Assembly (NCBI GenBank): GCA_035438985.1
Contig: DAORJK010000002.1
Span: 186,001 to 250,000 of the forward strand
Origin: UBA4408 sp002389785
GTDB lineage: Bacteria > Bacteroidota > Bacteroidia > UBA4408
Length of the DNA: 64,000 nt
Reading direction: 5' to 3'
Below, in pieces: positions 7,372-16,792 of this stretch (position 1 is its first letter; each line of letters opens with the position of its first letter). The position numbers and the translations under genes are program-made. The notes beneath the pieces were generated by a model, which saw only the letters and a list, made by a program, of their open reading frames with translations, did no database searches and was not told where the DNA came from.

Positions 7372-10254
7372 ATGCACATGCAACCCTTTTTACAAAAACT
7401 AGCCGCCTATCTATTTACTCATTACCCTACAAAAGTGAGTGAGCTATGTATTGTATTGCCAAATAAGCGTGCTAAAATATTTTTACATCATTACTTGAGC
7501 CAGGAATTTGGGAAACCAATTTGGGCTCCGGCAATTTATTCAATTGAAGATTTTATTTCCCAACTAAACGGTTCTCAAGCTATCGATGGAGTTACTGCCT
7601 GCTTTGAATTTTACAGTGTTTATGCTAAAATTGAAGGAGAACAAGCACAAAGCTTCGATGAATTTTTGACCTGGTCTCCAACCTTGTTACAAGATTTTAA
7701 TGAACTCGATCAATACCTCATTGATACTGCTGCACTATTTAATTATTTGAGCGATGAAAGAGCCATCAGCTTATGGAATTTAGGAACCAAAGAACTGAGC
7801 GATTTTCAAAAAAAATACTTGCGATTTTGGAAATCATTGACAGACTATTACACACAATACAAGCAACACCTGGAATCAAAAAAACTATTTTATTCAGGAA
7901 TGGCCTATCGCAAAGCCGCTGAGAATTGTGTGCAATTGACACAAAATAAAAATTGGCACAAACTAATTTTTGCCGGTTTTAATGCGCTCAACACTGCTGA
8001 AAAAGTATGTATAAAAGCGCTGGTTGATGCCGGTATGGCCGACGTGCTGTGGGATGCAGATGAGTACTATGTAAACCAAACACACCAGGAAGCCGGAAAA
8101 TTTATTCGTGAATTTAAGGCCATGTTTCCGAAAGCAACTAAATCGGGTGAGTTCTTGTGGCAAAGCAACGAACTTGCCACCGGTGCTAAACGTATTGTCG
8201 TTGCAGGAGTTGCTCAGCAAGTTGGACAAGCCATGGTAGCCGGTGAATTACTTCAAGAGATGGCTAAAAGGGATAATTCCAATTTTAAAAATCATGCACT
8301 CGTTCTTGCCGACGAAAATTTACTAATGCCTGTATTGCATGCTTTGCCTGATGAGGTAAAGCAATTTAATGTAACCATGGGTTATCCGCTTCAACATTTG
8401 TCATTGCATGTGCTAATTGATAGCATTTTTACTTTACATGAAAATGCCCAAAAATTTGGAAGGTCAGGATCCGGAGGGGTAACACGCTACTACTATCATG
8501 ATTTAAAAAAGGTTTTACTTCACCCATATATAATTGCCTTATCAGGAAATGGGGATAAGATTACAAAAAAATCGTTGCGCAATTTTATTCAGGATTTGGA
8601 AAATGAAAACATTTTATTCGTTTCGTATTCAAAAATTGAAGATTATTTTTCACTTGAAAAAATGCCTCATTTTGCGATTGTAAATGAACTGTTAAAACCT
8701 TGGCAAAAGGACGTTGCCACTGCACTCAATGTGATCATAGCTTTGTTGAACAATTTGCTTCAATTGTGGAATAAAAGTGATAAACAGCCATACAGTATGG
8801 AACTTGCTGTAGCTTCTCAGTATACAAAAATAGTTAAGCGTTTACACAGTCTTTTAACTAATGCTTCTAATGGGATTTTAACCGAGATTAAAACGCTTCG
8901 AAGTATCGTATCTCAATTGGTAAAATCGCAAAGCATTGCATTTATTGGTGAACCGCTCGAAGGATTGCAAGTTATGGGAATGCTTGAAACACGCACCCTT
9001 GATTTCGAAACTGTAATTTTAGTATCGGCCAATGAAGGGATATTACCTGCAGGTAAAAAAGAAAATTCATTTATTCCACTTGAACTTAAAAGCAAATTTG
9101 GTTTACCTACTTATGCTGATAAGGATGCAATATTTGGCTATCATTTTTACCGATTGTTGCAACAGGCGAAAGAAATTTATTTGATATACAATACCGAGAC
9201 CGATGAGTTTGGATCGGGCGAAAGAAGCCGCTTTATAACTCAAATACAACACGAATTATCCGCCTTTAATAAACATATAACCATTGAAGAGAAGCGTTTT
9301 ACTTTTGACTTGGATAAACAAATCCTGAATGAACCCATTTTAATTTCTAAAAATGCATTTGTTGAATCTAAACTTTTATCCCTTACCCAGAATGGTTTAT
9401 CACCCTCCTTGTTAAATACTTACCGCGATTGTAGTTTGAAGTTTTATTTTAAATACATAGCTGGATTAGAAGAAACGGATGATCCGGAAGAAGGTATTGA
9501 TACAGCCTCATTTGGTACAGTGATTCATGCTGTACTCGAAAAAAATTATACCTCCTTTGTTGGTCAAGCGATAGATGCACAAAAACTGAAGCATGAATTT
9601 AAAGACCTCTTGGTAAAAGTTGAAAATGAGTTTCGTGTACTTCAAGTCAATGGCGACTTAACACTTGGAACTAATTTGTTAAATGTAAAAGTTGCTGAAA
9701 AATACCTGCAAGAATTTTTGGCGACGGAACTAAAGCTTTTAAGTGATTTGAAAAAGGAAGGAGCTGCACTTAAATTAATGCATCTCGAAAAGGAATTAGC
9801 TGCTTCAATTGAAGTAAATGGTACAGCAATAAAATTAAAAGGAAAGGCCGATAGGATTGATCAAATTGGAAATATTACACGAATTATTGATTACAAAACC
9901 GGGAATGTAGATGCCTCTCAAGCACTAAAAATAAATGACTGGGAGGCATTAAGAGACCAGAAGTTTAACAAAGGTTTTCAATTATTGATGTATGCTTATT
10001 TATGGAGTAAAACCAAAAGCGCTAGTAACTTTGAATTGCATTCAGGTATTTATTCATTAAGAAGTCTCAGCAAAGGCTTAATGCTAGTTTCACTCAATGG
10101 AGCATATAATTTGAATGATGAACTACTTCAACAGTTTGAAAATGAAGTAAAAGTTTTGCTTCAAGAAATGCTTGATAGGAATCAGGTTTTTTCACAAACT
10201 TCTAATCAAAAAATTTGCGATAATTGTGCTTTTAAAAGCATTTGTAATCGTTAG
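7372..10254 (+). CDS. AddB-like PD-(D/E)XK nuclease/helicase-like protein with Fe-S cysteines
   Basis: 960 residues. The N-terminal half (CIVLPNKRAKIFLHHYL, then PAIYSIEDFI) looks like the degenerate helicase fold of AddB-type proteins and lacks a clear Walker A. The C-terminal half has a RecB-family nuclease: SFGTVIHAVLE, GKADRID and the catalytic IIDYKTG (D840, K842). One Cys in TYRDCSLKFYF and a final ICDNCAFKSIC (C-x2-C-x5-C) reproduce the four-Cys pattern of the AddB 4Fe-4S nuclease. It probably acts with an AddA-type helicase in end resection at double-strand breaks, but no addA is adjacent. A HEAT-repeat gene follows after 6 bases. Confidence 0.85.
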   Translation: MHMQPFLQKLAAYLFTHYPTKVSELCIVLPNKRAKIFLHHYLSQEFGKPIWAPAIYSIEDFISQLNGSQAIDGVTACFEFYSVYAKIEGEQAQSFDEFLTWSPTLLQDFNELDQYLIDTAALFNYLSDERAISLWNLGTKELSDFQKKYLRFWKSLTDYYTQYKQHLESKKLFYSGMAYRKAAENCVQLTQNKNWHKLIFAGFNALNTAEKVCIKALVDAGMADVLWDADEYYVNQTHQEAGKFIREFKAMFPKATKSGEFLWQSNELATGAKRIVVAGVAQQVGQAMVAGELLQEMAKRDNSNFKNHALVLADENLLMPVLHALPDEVKQFNVTMGYPLQHLSLHVLIDSIFTLHENAQKFGRSGSGGVTRYYYHDLKKVLLHPYIIALSGNGDKITKKSLRNFIQDLENENILFVSYSKIEDYFSLEKMPHFAIVNELLKPWQKDVATALNVIIALLNNLLQLWNKSDKQPYSMELAVASQYTKIVKRLHSLLTNASNGILTEIKTLRSIVSQLVKSQSIAFIGEPLEGLQVMGMLETRTLDFETVILVSANEGILPAGKKENSFIPLELKSKFGLPTYADKDAIFGYHFYRLLQQAKEIYLIYNTETDEFGSGERSRFITQIQHELSAFNKHITIEEKRFTFDLDKQILNEPILISKNAFVESKLLSLTQNGLSPSLLNTYRDCSLKFYFKYIAGLEETDDPEEGIDTASFGTVIHAVLEKNYTSFVGQAIDAQKLKHEFKDLLVKVENEFRVLQVNGDLTLGTNLLNVKVAEKYLQEFLATELKLLSDLKKEGAALKLMHLEKELAASIEVNGTAIKLKGKADRIDQIGNITRIIDYKTGNVDASQALKINDWEALRDQKFNKGFQLLMYAYLWSKTKSASNFELHSGIYSLRSLSKGLMLVSLNGAYNLNDELLQQFENEVKVLLQEMLDRNQVFSQTSNQKICDNCAFKSICNR

Positions 10255-10260
10255 AATAAG

Positions 10261-10785
10261 ATGTTGAATCAGCTTCTAAATCAAAAAGGAATGAAAGCCA
10301 AGGAACTTACTGAACAGTTAAGTTTAGCCTTGCTCAACGGAGAAATTGGGGTGAACGAATTGATACATTCAGCTGACAAGTTAAAAGATCCTGAAAAGGC
10401 AAGTTGTATTGAGGCAATTGAGCATGCAACAAAAAATCAATTCGATATACTGGATAATGCTTCTTTTGATTGGATTTGTAAACAACTGCAATCAAAAGCT
10501 CCTCGTGTTAAATGGGAATCGGCTCGTGTACTGGGAAATGTAGCAGCTGCACATTCCGATAAGTTAGTGCTTGCAGCAAAAGCTTTGCTCAAGAATACCG
10601 ATTCTAAAGAAGGTACGGTTGTTAGATGGAGTTCAGCTTTTGCACTTAGCGAGATTCTAAAACAAGCACAATCACAAACCGCATTTTTGGAAGCTGAAAT
10701 CCGAAAAATTCTTCATCGGGAAGAAAAGGAAAGCATCAAGAAAATTTATTTGGCAGCTTTTAAAAAATTAAAGCTCAAGGTGTAA
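10261..10785 (+). CDS. HEAT-repeat protein
   Basis: 174 residues, all-helical. The central part shows HEAT-like repeats with the typical Pro/Arg/Ala spacing (KAPRVKWESARVLGNVAA, then TVVRWSSAFALSEILK). It has no signal peptide or catalytic motif and likely serves as a protein-interaction scaffold. It starts 6 bases after the AddB-like gene, so the two are surely co-transcribed; a link to DNA repair is only inferred from that. Its 3' end overlaps the convergent response-regulator gene by 11 bases. Confidence 0.7.
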   Translation: MLNQLLNQKGMKAKELTEQLSLALLNGEIGVNELIHSADKLKDPEKASCIEAIEHATKNQFDILDNASFDWICKQLQSKAPRVKWESARVLGNVAAAHSDKLVLAAKALLKNTDSKEGTVVRWSSAFALSEILKQAQSQTAFLEAEIRKILHREEKESIKKIYLAAFKKLKLKV

Positions 10786-11470
10786 ATTTATAGCCAACGC
10801 CTCTTATGGAATGAAAATAGCGTGGCTCTTTCGGATTCGATTCAAAATATTTTCGAAATGCTAAAATATAATTATCAATTGTGCGGGTGGTAGGATGAGC
10901 ATCTGTATCCCAAATTTTTTCTAAAATTTCGTCACGTGATACTACTTCGTTTTTTCGTTCAATAAGCAGTTTAAGTAATAGCAGTTCTTTTTTATTGAGT
11001 AAGAATTTTTTTCCCGATAATCCGCTTCCTTCATAGGTTAAAAAGTTAACCTCAAAAGTACCAAATGTATAAGCAGGTAATTCTGGTTTATCGATTGTGA
11101 AATTTCCGCTTCGTTTTAAAAGATTTTTAACTCTTAGCAACAATTCTTCTAAATTAAAGGGTTTGGCAAGATAATCATCCGCGCCTAATTTTAATCCTTC
11201 AATTTTATCTTCCTGAGAACTGCGGGCACTTAAAATTAAAATTGGAATACTTTTATCGCTGTCTCTAAACAATTCACACAAACTTAAGCCGTCAATTTCC
11301 GGCAACATTATATCTAAAACTACTACATCAAACTTGTGTAATTTAAATAGTTGCAAAGCCTGTTTCCCATCATTGGCACAAGTAACAGCGTAATCTTCCA
11401 ATTCAAAATTCAATTGAATGGTTTGAGCAATATGCGCTTCGTCTTCAATTAATAAAACGTGAGGTTTCAC
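10775..11470 (-). CDS. Response regulator, OmpR/PhoB family
   Basis: 231 residues: receiver domain (1-120) with acidic pocket E9-D10-E11, phosphoacceptor D53 (VVLDIMLPE), S81 in LILSARSS and K103 in YLAKPF; then a winged-helix DNA-binding domain (about 130-231) with the usual VSRDEILEKIW and RTIDNYILAFRKYF helices. It should bind DNA when phosphorylated. No histidine kinase is next to it, so it is an orphan here. It is divergent from the secreted M43 protease, and their promoters lie within 50 bases, which makes that gene a candidate target. The start MKPHVLLIEDE is the standard one. Confidence 0.95.
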   Translation of the reverse strand: MKPHVLLIEDEAHIAQTIQLNFELEDYAVTCANDGKQALQLFKLHKFDVVVLDIMLPEIDGLSLCELFRDSDKSIPILILSARSSQEDKIEGLKLGADDYLAKPFNLEELLLRVKNLLKRSGNFTIDKPELPAYTFGTFEVNFLTYEGSGLSGKKFLLNKKELLLLKLLIERKNEVVSRDEILEKIWDTDAHPTTRTIDNYILAFRKYFESNPKEPRYFHSIRGVGYKFTP

Positions 11471-11505
11471 AAATAGTAAGGTAAAATAACTGTTTTTAAG
11501 GATGC

Positions 11506-11513
11506 CAAATTTA
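11506..11513 (-). promoter_or_regulatory. -7 box of the response-regulator gene
   Basis: Minus strand reads TAAATTTG, a full TAnnTTTG match, 36 bases upstream of the start codon. The -33 region shows no good TTTG. Confidence 0.4.
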
Positions 11514-11524
11514 GGTAAAAAGAC

Positions 11525-11555
11525 TTGGTTTTAACTATACACTATTGTACATTTG
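11525..11555 (+). promoter_or_regulatory. Promoter of the M43 protease gene (TTG-N20-TACATTTG)
   Basis: TTG at 11525-11527 and a full-match -7 box TACATTTG at 11548-11555. The box lies downstream of an in-frame start at 11545, which supports translation from ATG 11593 instead. Confidence 0.6.
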
Positions 11556-11592
11556 GCAAATAATCCATAACCTAAAAATTTATACTTATTCG

Positions 11593-13863
11593 ATGAAAAA
11601 TACATTACTGGTACTCAGTACTTTTTGTTTGAGTTTATTTTCTGCTGAAGCACAGAATAGCAGATTTCCAAATCGCGGTTGTGCAACCATGGAAGAAGAT
11701 GCTCGATTGCGTGCCGAACATCCTGAAATGGGAACTCTAGACGATTTTGAGCGCTGGATGGAACAAAAAATAGTGGAACATAAAGCTGCTTCAGCTTCCG
11801 GGCGAATGCAAACTTCTTTTACTATTCCTGTAATTGTACACGTTATCCATACCGGTCAAGCAGTGGGAACATCATACAATATTTCTACGGCACAAATTAA
11901 TTCACAGCTAGATGTTTTAAATGAAGATTATCGTCATCTAAATGCTGATACAAGTCTAATACCTGCTATTTGGAAATCAGTTGCAGCCGATTGCGAAATC
12001 AATTTTTGTCCTGCAACCGTTGACCCCAATGGTTTACCACTCAATACTCCCGGAATTGAGCGTATAAATGCAACTACCCGCGGATGGTCGATCGCAGGAT
12101 TAACTAATACCTATATCACGAATAATATTAAACCTGCAACCATTTGGAATACCAATAAGTACTTAAACGTATGGGTAGTTCCCGATTATACTAATGGGGC
12201 AGGAATTGACTTATTAGGTTATGCAACTTTCCCCGCAGGAAGTACCCTTTCGGGAATTACACCTAGCAGTACTTCAACCACCGATGGTTTTGTGTGTTGG
12301 TATAAATCATATGGGCGTGTTGGTAATTTAGATCCAACCTACAACAAAGGCGAAACTGCAACCCACGAAATTGGTCATTGGCTTGGTTTACGTCATATTT
12401 GGGGAGATGCTACTTGCGGAACCGATTATTGCAACGATACTCCCATAGCTCAAACCGCTAACTATGGTTGTCATACACATCCGTATCATTTAGGATTGTG
12501 TGCAGGAAATAATACCGGTGAAATGTTTATGAATTATATGGATTATTCGGATGATGCTTGTTTATATATGTTTACCAATGACCAAAAAACACGCATTCAA
12601 ACCTGCATGAGCAATAGCCCAATGCGCATTGCTCAAGCTGCTTCAACGGCATGTAATTCAGTAGTTAGCGCCGGCGATGATGCAGCTGCTTTGCAAATAA
12701 CTTCACCTGCTGCAAGTTCTTGTGCTACTTCGTTTATTCCTCAATTTAAGTTAATTAATTACGGAAACGTGCCACTCACATCTTGTACTATTAACTACGT
12801 TCTTGATAACGGTACCGCTTCAACCTATGCTTGGACAGGTTCAATTCCTTCACCGGGTTATGCAACTGTTCAATTACCTGTGGTTTCAGGTTCGCCTACT
12901 TTTAGCGCTGGTTTACATACCTTAAAAATATACACCTCATCACCCAATGGAGCAAGCGATGTAAATGCTGCTAACGATACAGTAAAAACAAACTTTACCA
13001 TTACCAATCCAACAGCTACTGTAATCAACGGTTCCAACTTTTACAGCCAGCCATTTTCTGTAACACCTTTTACTGCAGGAGCATATCCCGGTTTTTCACT
13101 GAGTAATCCGAATGCGGGAAGTCCTGCTTGGAGCTATACCAATACAGCAGGTGGTTTTGGAAATTCAACCTCTTGCATTCGTGTATTAAATTTCTCTGCA
13201 ACTAATCCTAATCCGTATGCTGCTCAAACGGATGAATTCAATACACCTAATTTCGACTTTACCGCAACAAACCCCTACTACCTCAATTTTAATGTTGCCT
13301 ATGCTAAAAAATCGGGTGCAATCAACGATTCATTGTTAGTTTATGTGAGTACCGATTGTGATGCCAGCTGGACAAAAATTTACGGTAAATCACAAAATAA
13401 TTTGGCAACAAATGGAGGTACAAGTGTTACATCATCGTTTACTCCCACTGCTGCTCAATGGCGCAGCGAATCAATCGATTTGTCTGCTTACCAAGGCAAT
13501 TCTCATGTGCGCTTTAAGTTCAAAAATTACAACGGAGGAGGTAACAATATTTATGTTGATGATATTAACGTAAGTAATGCTCCTTTAGCAGTTGCAAATA
13601 ATGTTTCCTTACAAAATCAATTGTTACTGTTTCCTAATCCGAGCCAAGGAGTATTTACAATGACCTTAAATTTAGCCAGTCAATCGGATATCAAAATTAG
13701 CATCATTGATCTATTAGGTAATCAAGTTTACAGCAGCAAAAAATCGAATGTAAAAAATGAGGATATTCAGTTTGATTTATCCAACCTTGCAAAAGGCGTT
13801 TATTTTGTTGAAGTAGCAACGAACAAAGAAAAAGTAACTCGAAGAATTAGTATAGTTGATTAA
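11593..13863 (+). CDS. Secreted M43-family (cytophagalysin-type) zinc metalloprotease, T9SS cargo
   Basis: 756 residues from ATG 11593, chosen because the signal peptide (ending about SAEA) begins there. The catalytic domain has HEIGHWLGLRH, the HExxHxxGxxH zinc site with H258, E259, H262 and H268, and a downstream Met-turn in FMNYMDYSDDAC; this is the pappalysin/cytophagalysin pattern. Two beta-rich domains follow, the first (about 370-485) resembling a CARDB-like fold and the second a jelly-roll-like domain. The last 80 residues form a type A T9SS sorting domain (LLLFPNPSQG to the final VTRRISIVD). It is expected to be an extracellular gelatinase-like protease. A terminator follows directly. 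Confidence 0.92.
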   Translation: MKNTLLVLSTFCLSLFSAEAQNSRFPNRGCATMEEDARLRAEHPEMGTLDDFERWMEQKIVEHKAASASGRMQTSFTIPVIVHVIHTGQAVGTSYNISTAQINSQLDVLNEDYRHLNADTSLIPAIWKSVAADCEINFCPATVDPNGLPLNTPGIERINATTRGWSIAGLTNTYITNNIKPATIWNTNKYLNVWVVPDYTNGAGIDLLGYATFPAGSTLSGITPSSTSTTDGFVCWYKSYGRVGNLDPTYNKGETATHEIGHWLGLRHIWGDATCGTDYCNDTPIAQTANYGCHTHPYHLGLCAGNNTGEMFMNYMDYSDDACLYMFTNDQKTRIQTCMSNSPMRIAQAASTACNSVVSAGDDAAALQITSPAASSCATSFIPQFKLINYGNVPLTSCTINYVLDNGTASTYAWTGSIPSPGYATVQLPVVSGSPTFSAGLHTLKIYTSSPNGASDVNAANDTVKTNFTITNPTATVINGSNFYSQPFSVTPFTAGAYPGFSLSNPNAGSPAWSYTNTAGGFGNSTSCIRVLNFSATNPNPYAAQTDEFNTPNFDFTATNPYYLNFNVAYAKKSGAINDSLLVYVSTDCDASWTKIYGKSQNNLATNGGTSVTSSFTPTAAQWRSESIDLSAYQGNSHVRFKFKNYNGGGNNIYVDDINVSNAPLAVANNVSLQNQLLLFPNPSQGVFTMTLNLASQSDIKISIIDLLGNQVYSSKKSNVKNEDIQFDLSNLAKGVYFVEVATNKEKVTRRISIVD

Positions 13864-13878
13864 TCTTTAAAGTCTATT

Positions 13879-13915
13879 AAAAAGCGTCCTGTAACTTTAC
13901 AGGGCGCTTTTTTTT
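13879..13915 (+). terminator. Rho-independent terminator after the M43 protease gene
   Basis: AAAAAGCG and CCTGTAA (13879-13894, one bulged pair) fold onto TTACAGG and CGCTTTTT (13897-13912), followed by a T-run. Confidence 0.85.
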
Positions 13916-13995
13916 ATATAGGTCGTTCATTTGTCTAATTTTGTTTCCGAAAAATAATATCTCTGAACAAAGTAAATCCATACGCAGTTTTTAAA

Positions 13996-15204
13996 GTGCC
14001 CGAATTTGGCTCCTTTATAAGTGCGCGTTTTTTTCTTACCATCTCCATACAAATGCAAAGTGTAATTGTGGGATGGCAAGTATACAGCTTAACTAAAAAT
14101 GTTTTTGCTTTGGGTTTAATAGGTTTAACCGAAGCAATACCTTTTATTATCACTTCCTTTTTTTCGGGACACGTTGCGGATACGTTCGACCGACGAAAAA
14201 TAATCCGTTGGGCCTCCTTATTCTTTATGTTGGGAACTATGGCTTTATTTTTACTGAGTACGAATGATGCCGAAATTTTACGTAAAACCGGGGTGTTTCC
14301 GGTTTTTGCAATTATAGTTTTAGTAGGAATTACCAGAGGTTTTTTATCTCCGGCAGTACCGTCCTTGTTAACGCAAATTGTACCCAGAGCCTTGTATCCC
14401 AATTCAGCTGCTTGGAATACAACTGTATGGCACATCGGAGCGATTACCGGACCGGCATTAGGTGGCTTGCTCTATGGTTTTTATGGAGCTGCAATTGCGT
14501 ATGGAGCCAACTTAGTATTTTTATTTTTAGCCCTTTTCTTTTTTTCTTTAATTAGTTACAGACCTTTACCCGAAAAGCGAAAAGAGGAAACCTTAAAAGA
14601 AAGCCTTACGGTTGGTATAAAATTCGTGTTTAAAAATCAAATAATACTGGGAGCACTTTCGCTCGATTTATTTGCTGTATTGTTTGGAGGAGCTGTTGCA
14701 ATGTTGCCGGCTATTGCCGATAAAGTTTTAAAAGTAGGTCCCGAAGCCTTGGGAATGTTACGCGCAGCACCGGCAATTGGTGCAGTAATGATGGCTTTTA
14801 TTTTTGCCTATTTCCCACCGTTAAAAAATTCGGGCCGGAAACTTTTATTCGCAGTAAGCGCATTTGGAATTTGTACTATTTTATTTGCGCTCTCAACTAA
14901 TTTTTATTTGTCTTTTCTTTTTTTGATGCTTGCCGGAGCCTTTGATAATGTTAGTGTAATTGTGCGTCACACAATTTTACAATTGATGACACCCGATGAA
15001 ATGCGTGGAAGAGTTTCGTCGGTGAACAGTATTTTTATTGGATCCTCAAATGAAATTGGTGCATTTGAATCAGGTTTAGCTGCGCAATTCTTAGGCTTAG
15101 TTCCTTCAATAATTTTTGGAGGAATCATGACTATTGGAATTGTTTTGATTGTAGCAAAGGCAGCACCGGCCTTAAAAAACCTTAATCTTAATTCTATTAA
15201 ATAA
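13996..15204 (+). CDS. MFS transporter, EntS-like exporter (start uncertain)
   Basis: 402 residues from GTG 13996, with about 11-12 hydrophobic helices and the loop 2-3 signature GHVADTFDRRKI of the major facilitator superfamily; the overall pattern (WQVYSLTKNVFALGLIGL at the start) is that of the EntS/TIGR00900-like efflux branch. Substrate is unknown. The family motif NPYAVFK lies in frame just upstream of the GTG, yet no ATG, GTG or TTG exists between it and the stop at 13936-13938; a CTG sits at 13963. The true start may therefore be non-canonical. The gene is convergent with nadB, 10 bases away. Confidence 0.85.
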   Translation: MPEFGSFISARFFLTISIQMQSVIVGWQVYSLTKNVFALGLIGLTEAIPFIITSFFSGHVADTFDRRKIIRWASLFFMLGTMALFLLSTNDAEILRKTGVFPVFAIIVLVGITRGFLSPAVPSLLTQIVPRALYPNSAAWNTTVWHIGAITGPALGGLLYGFYGAAIAYGANLVFLFLALFFFSLISYRPLPEKRKEETLKESLTVGIKFVFKNQIILGALSLDLFAVLFGGAVAMLPAIADKVLKVGPEALGMLRAAPAIGAVMMAFIFAYFPPLKNSGRKLLFAVSAFGICTILFALSTNFYLSFLFLMLAGAFDNVSVIVRHTILQLMTPDEMRGRVSSVNSIFIGSSNEIGAFESGLAAQFLGLVPSIIFGGIMTIGIVLIVAKAAPALKNLNLNSIK

Positions 15205-15214
15205 GCTGCATTAA

Positions 15215-16792
15215 TTACTTCGGGTAATCGGAGTTGTAATGCAAACCTATGCTCTCTTTGCGCGCTGATGCATGTTTTAAAATAATGTATCCAACTTTTA
15301 TCATGTTGCGCAATTCGCATAATTGCACCGATACCGTACTTTGCTCATATAAACTTTCGGTTTCATTGTGCAGTATTAGCAGTCGGTCAAGTGCCCGTTT
15401 CAAACGTAAATTCGATCGCACAATTCCTACATAATTGCTCATGATTGTCTGCACTTCCTTTGTACTTTGAGTAATTAAAATCATTTCCTCCGGATGCACG
15501 GTGCCTTCTGCGTTCCAAGGAGGAACTTGTTCAAAAAATACATTTTGTTTGGTGTTCTGAATAGAATCAATGGCTGCGCGATGTGCAAAAACTACTGCTT
15601 CTAAAAGTGAGTTTGAAGCTAGCCGATTAGCTCCATGAAGACCTGTACTGGCACACTCTCCAATCGCATATAAATTTCGAATAGAGCTTTTGCCCTGTTT
15701 GTCGACTTTAATTCCACCGCATTGATAATGAGCTGCAGGTAATACCGGAATTAAATCACGGCTAATATCTATGCCTAAACTTAAGCATTTGGCATGGATG
15801 GTAGGAAAATGAGCAATTAATTCAGTTGAGTTTAAATGACGGCAATCCAGGTATACAAATTCATCCCCATGAATTTTCATTTCACTATCAATGGCTCTGG
15901 CAACAATATCGCGAGGAGCGAGTGACTTTCGTTCGTCATAACGCTGCATAAATTCTTCGCCGGACTTCGTTCGTAAAATAGCGCCAAATCCTCTCACAGC
16001 TTCTGAAATTAAAAAGGAGGGATGTTGTCCCGGTTGATAGAGTGAAGTAGGGTGAAACTGAATAAATTCCATATGCTCAATTTTACCTTTGGCACGATAT
16101 ACCATCGCCACTCCGTCACCGGTTGCAATTACCGGGTTGGTGGTAGTTTCATATACTTGTCCACAGCCACCCGTAGCCATTAATATTGATTTGGCAATAA
16201 TGGTTTCAACTTGGTTGGTTTTTGTATTTAAAGCATAAATTCCATAACATTCAATTCCTGGAGTTTTACTATTTACAACAACACCAAGATGATGTTGGGT
16301 AATAATATCGAGCGCAAAATAATGATCCCGAATTTCAATATTGGGATGCATGTTTAAAGCCTTCAATAAAGCACGTTCTATTTCTAAACCCGTGTTATCT
16401 TTATGGTGCAATATTCGGTGATCGCTATGTCCACCTTCTTTCGCTAAATCGTATTCTCCGTTATTATTTTTATCAAAGTGGGTACCCCATTCAATTAATT
16501 CAGCAATGCGTTCAGGAGCTTCGCGCACTACAAGTTCAACCGTTTCTTTGTCACATAAAAAATCGCCTGCTACCAATGTATCTTGCACGTGTTTTTCGAA
16601 TGAATCGCTCGGAGTTGTAACTGCTGCAATTCCACCTTGCGCATATTTGGTGTTCGACTCCTCTTTGTTGGCTTTGGTGAGCATTAAAACTTTTCCGTGT
16701 TCGGCTACTTTTAAAGCATAGCTTAATCCGGCTATACCGGAACCAACAATTAAAAAATCAGCTCTTAGTAAGCTATTATTTTTCAAATTCAT
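15215..16792 (-). CDS. nadB: L-aspartate oxidase
   Basis: 525 residues, the usual length. It oxidises L-aspartate to iminoaspartate with FAD, the first step of de novo NAD synthesis. Visible: the FAD-binding VGSGIAGLSYAL, NTKYAQGGIAAV, the succinate-dehydrogenase-like active-site segments HSDHRILHHKDNTG and EFIQFHPTSLY, AHYQCGGIKVD and the terminal flavin motif GANRLASNSLLEAVVFAHRA, plus a C-terminal helical domain. Its start overlaps the end of the upstream helical-protein gene by 17 bases, so they share a message. nadA and nadC are not in the window. Confidence 0.96.
   Translation of the reverse strand: MNLKNNSLLRADFLIVGSGIAGLSYALKVAEHGKVLMLTKANKEESNTKYAQGGIAAVTTPSDSFEKHVQDTLVAGDFLCDKETVELVVREAPERIAELIEWGTHFDKNNNGEYDLAKEGGHSDHRILHHKDNTGLEIERALLKALNMHPNIEIRDHYFALDIITQHHLGVVVNSKTPGIECYGIYALNTKTNQVETIIAKSILMATGGCGQVYETTTNPVIATGDGVAMVYRAKGKIEHMEFIQFHPTSLYQPGQHPSFLISEAVRGFGAILRTKSGEEFMQRYDERKSLAPRDIVARAIDSEMKIHGDEFVYLDCRHLNSTELIAHFPTIHAKCLSLGIDISRDLIPVLPAAHYQCGGIKVDKQGKSSIRNLYAIGECASTGLHGANRLASNSLLEAVVFAHRAAIDSIQNTKQNVFFEQVPPWNAEGTVHPEEMILITQSTKEVQTIMSNYVGIVRSNLRLKRALDRLLILHNETESLYEQSTVSVQLCELRNMIKVGYIILKHASARKESIGLHYNSDYPK

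Noticed and set aside
11545..11592. Upstream start for the M43 protease
   Set aside because: It overlaps the -7 promoter box and would put 16 residues before a normal signal peptide.
13935..14435. 166-codon minus-strand frame
   Set aside because: Lies antisense to the start of the MFS gene; Lys/Thr-rich mirror of hydrophobic codons, no domain.
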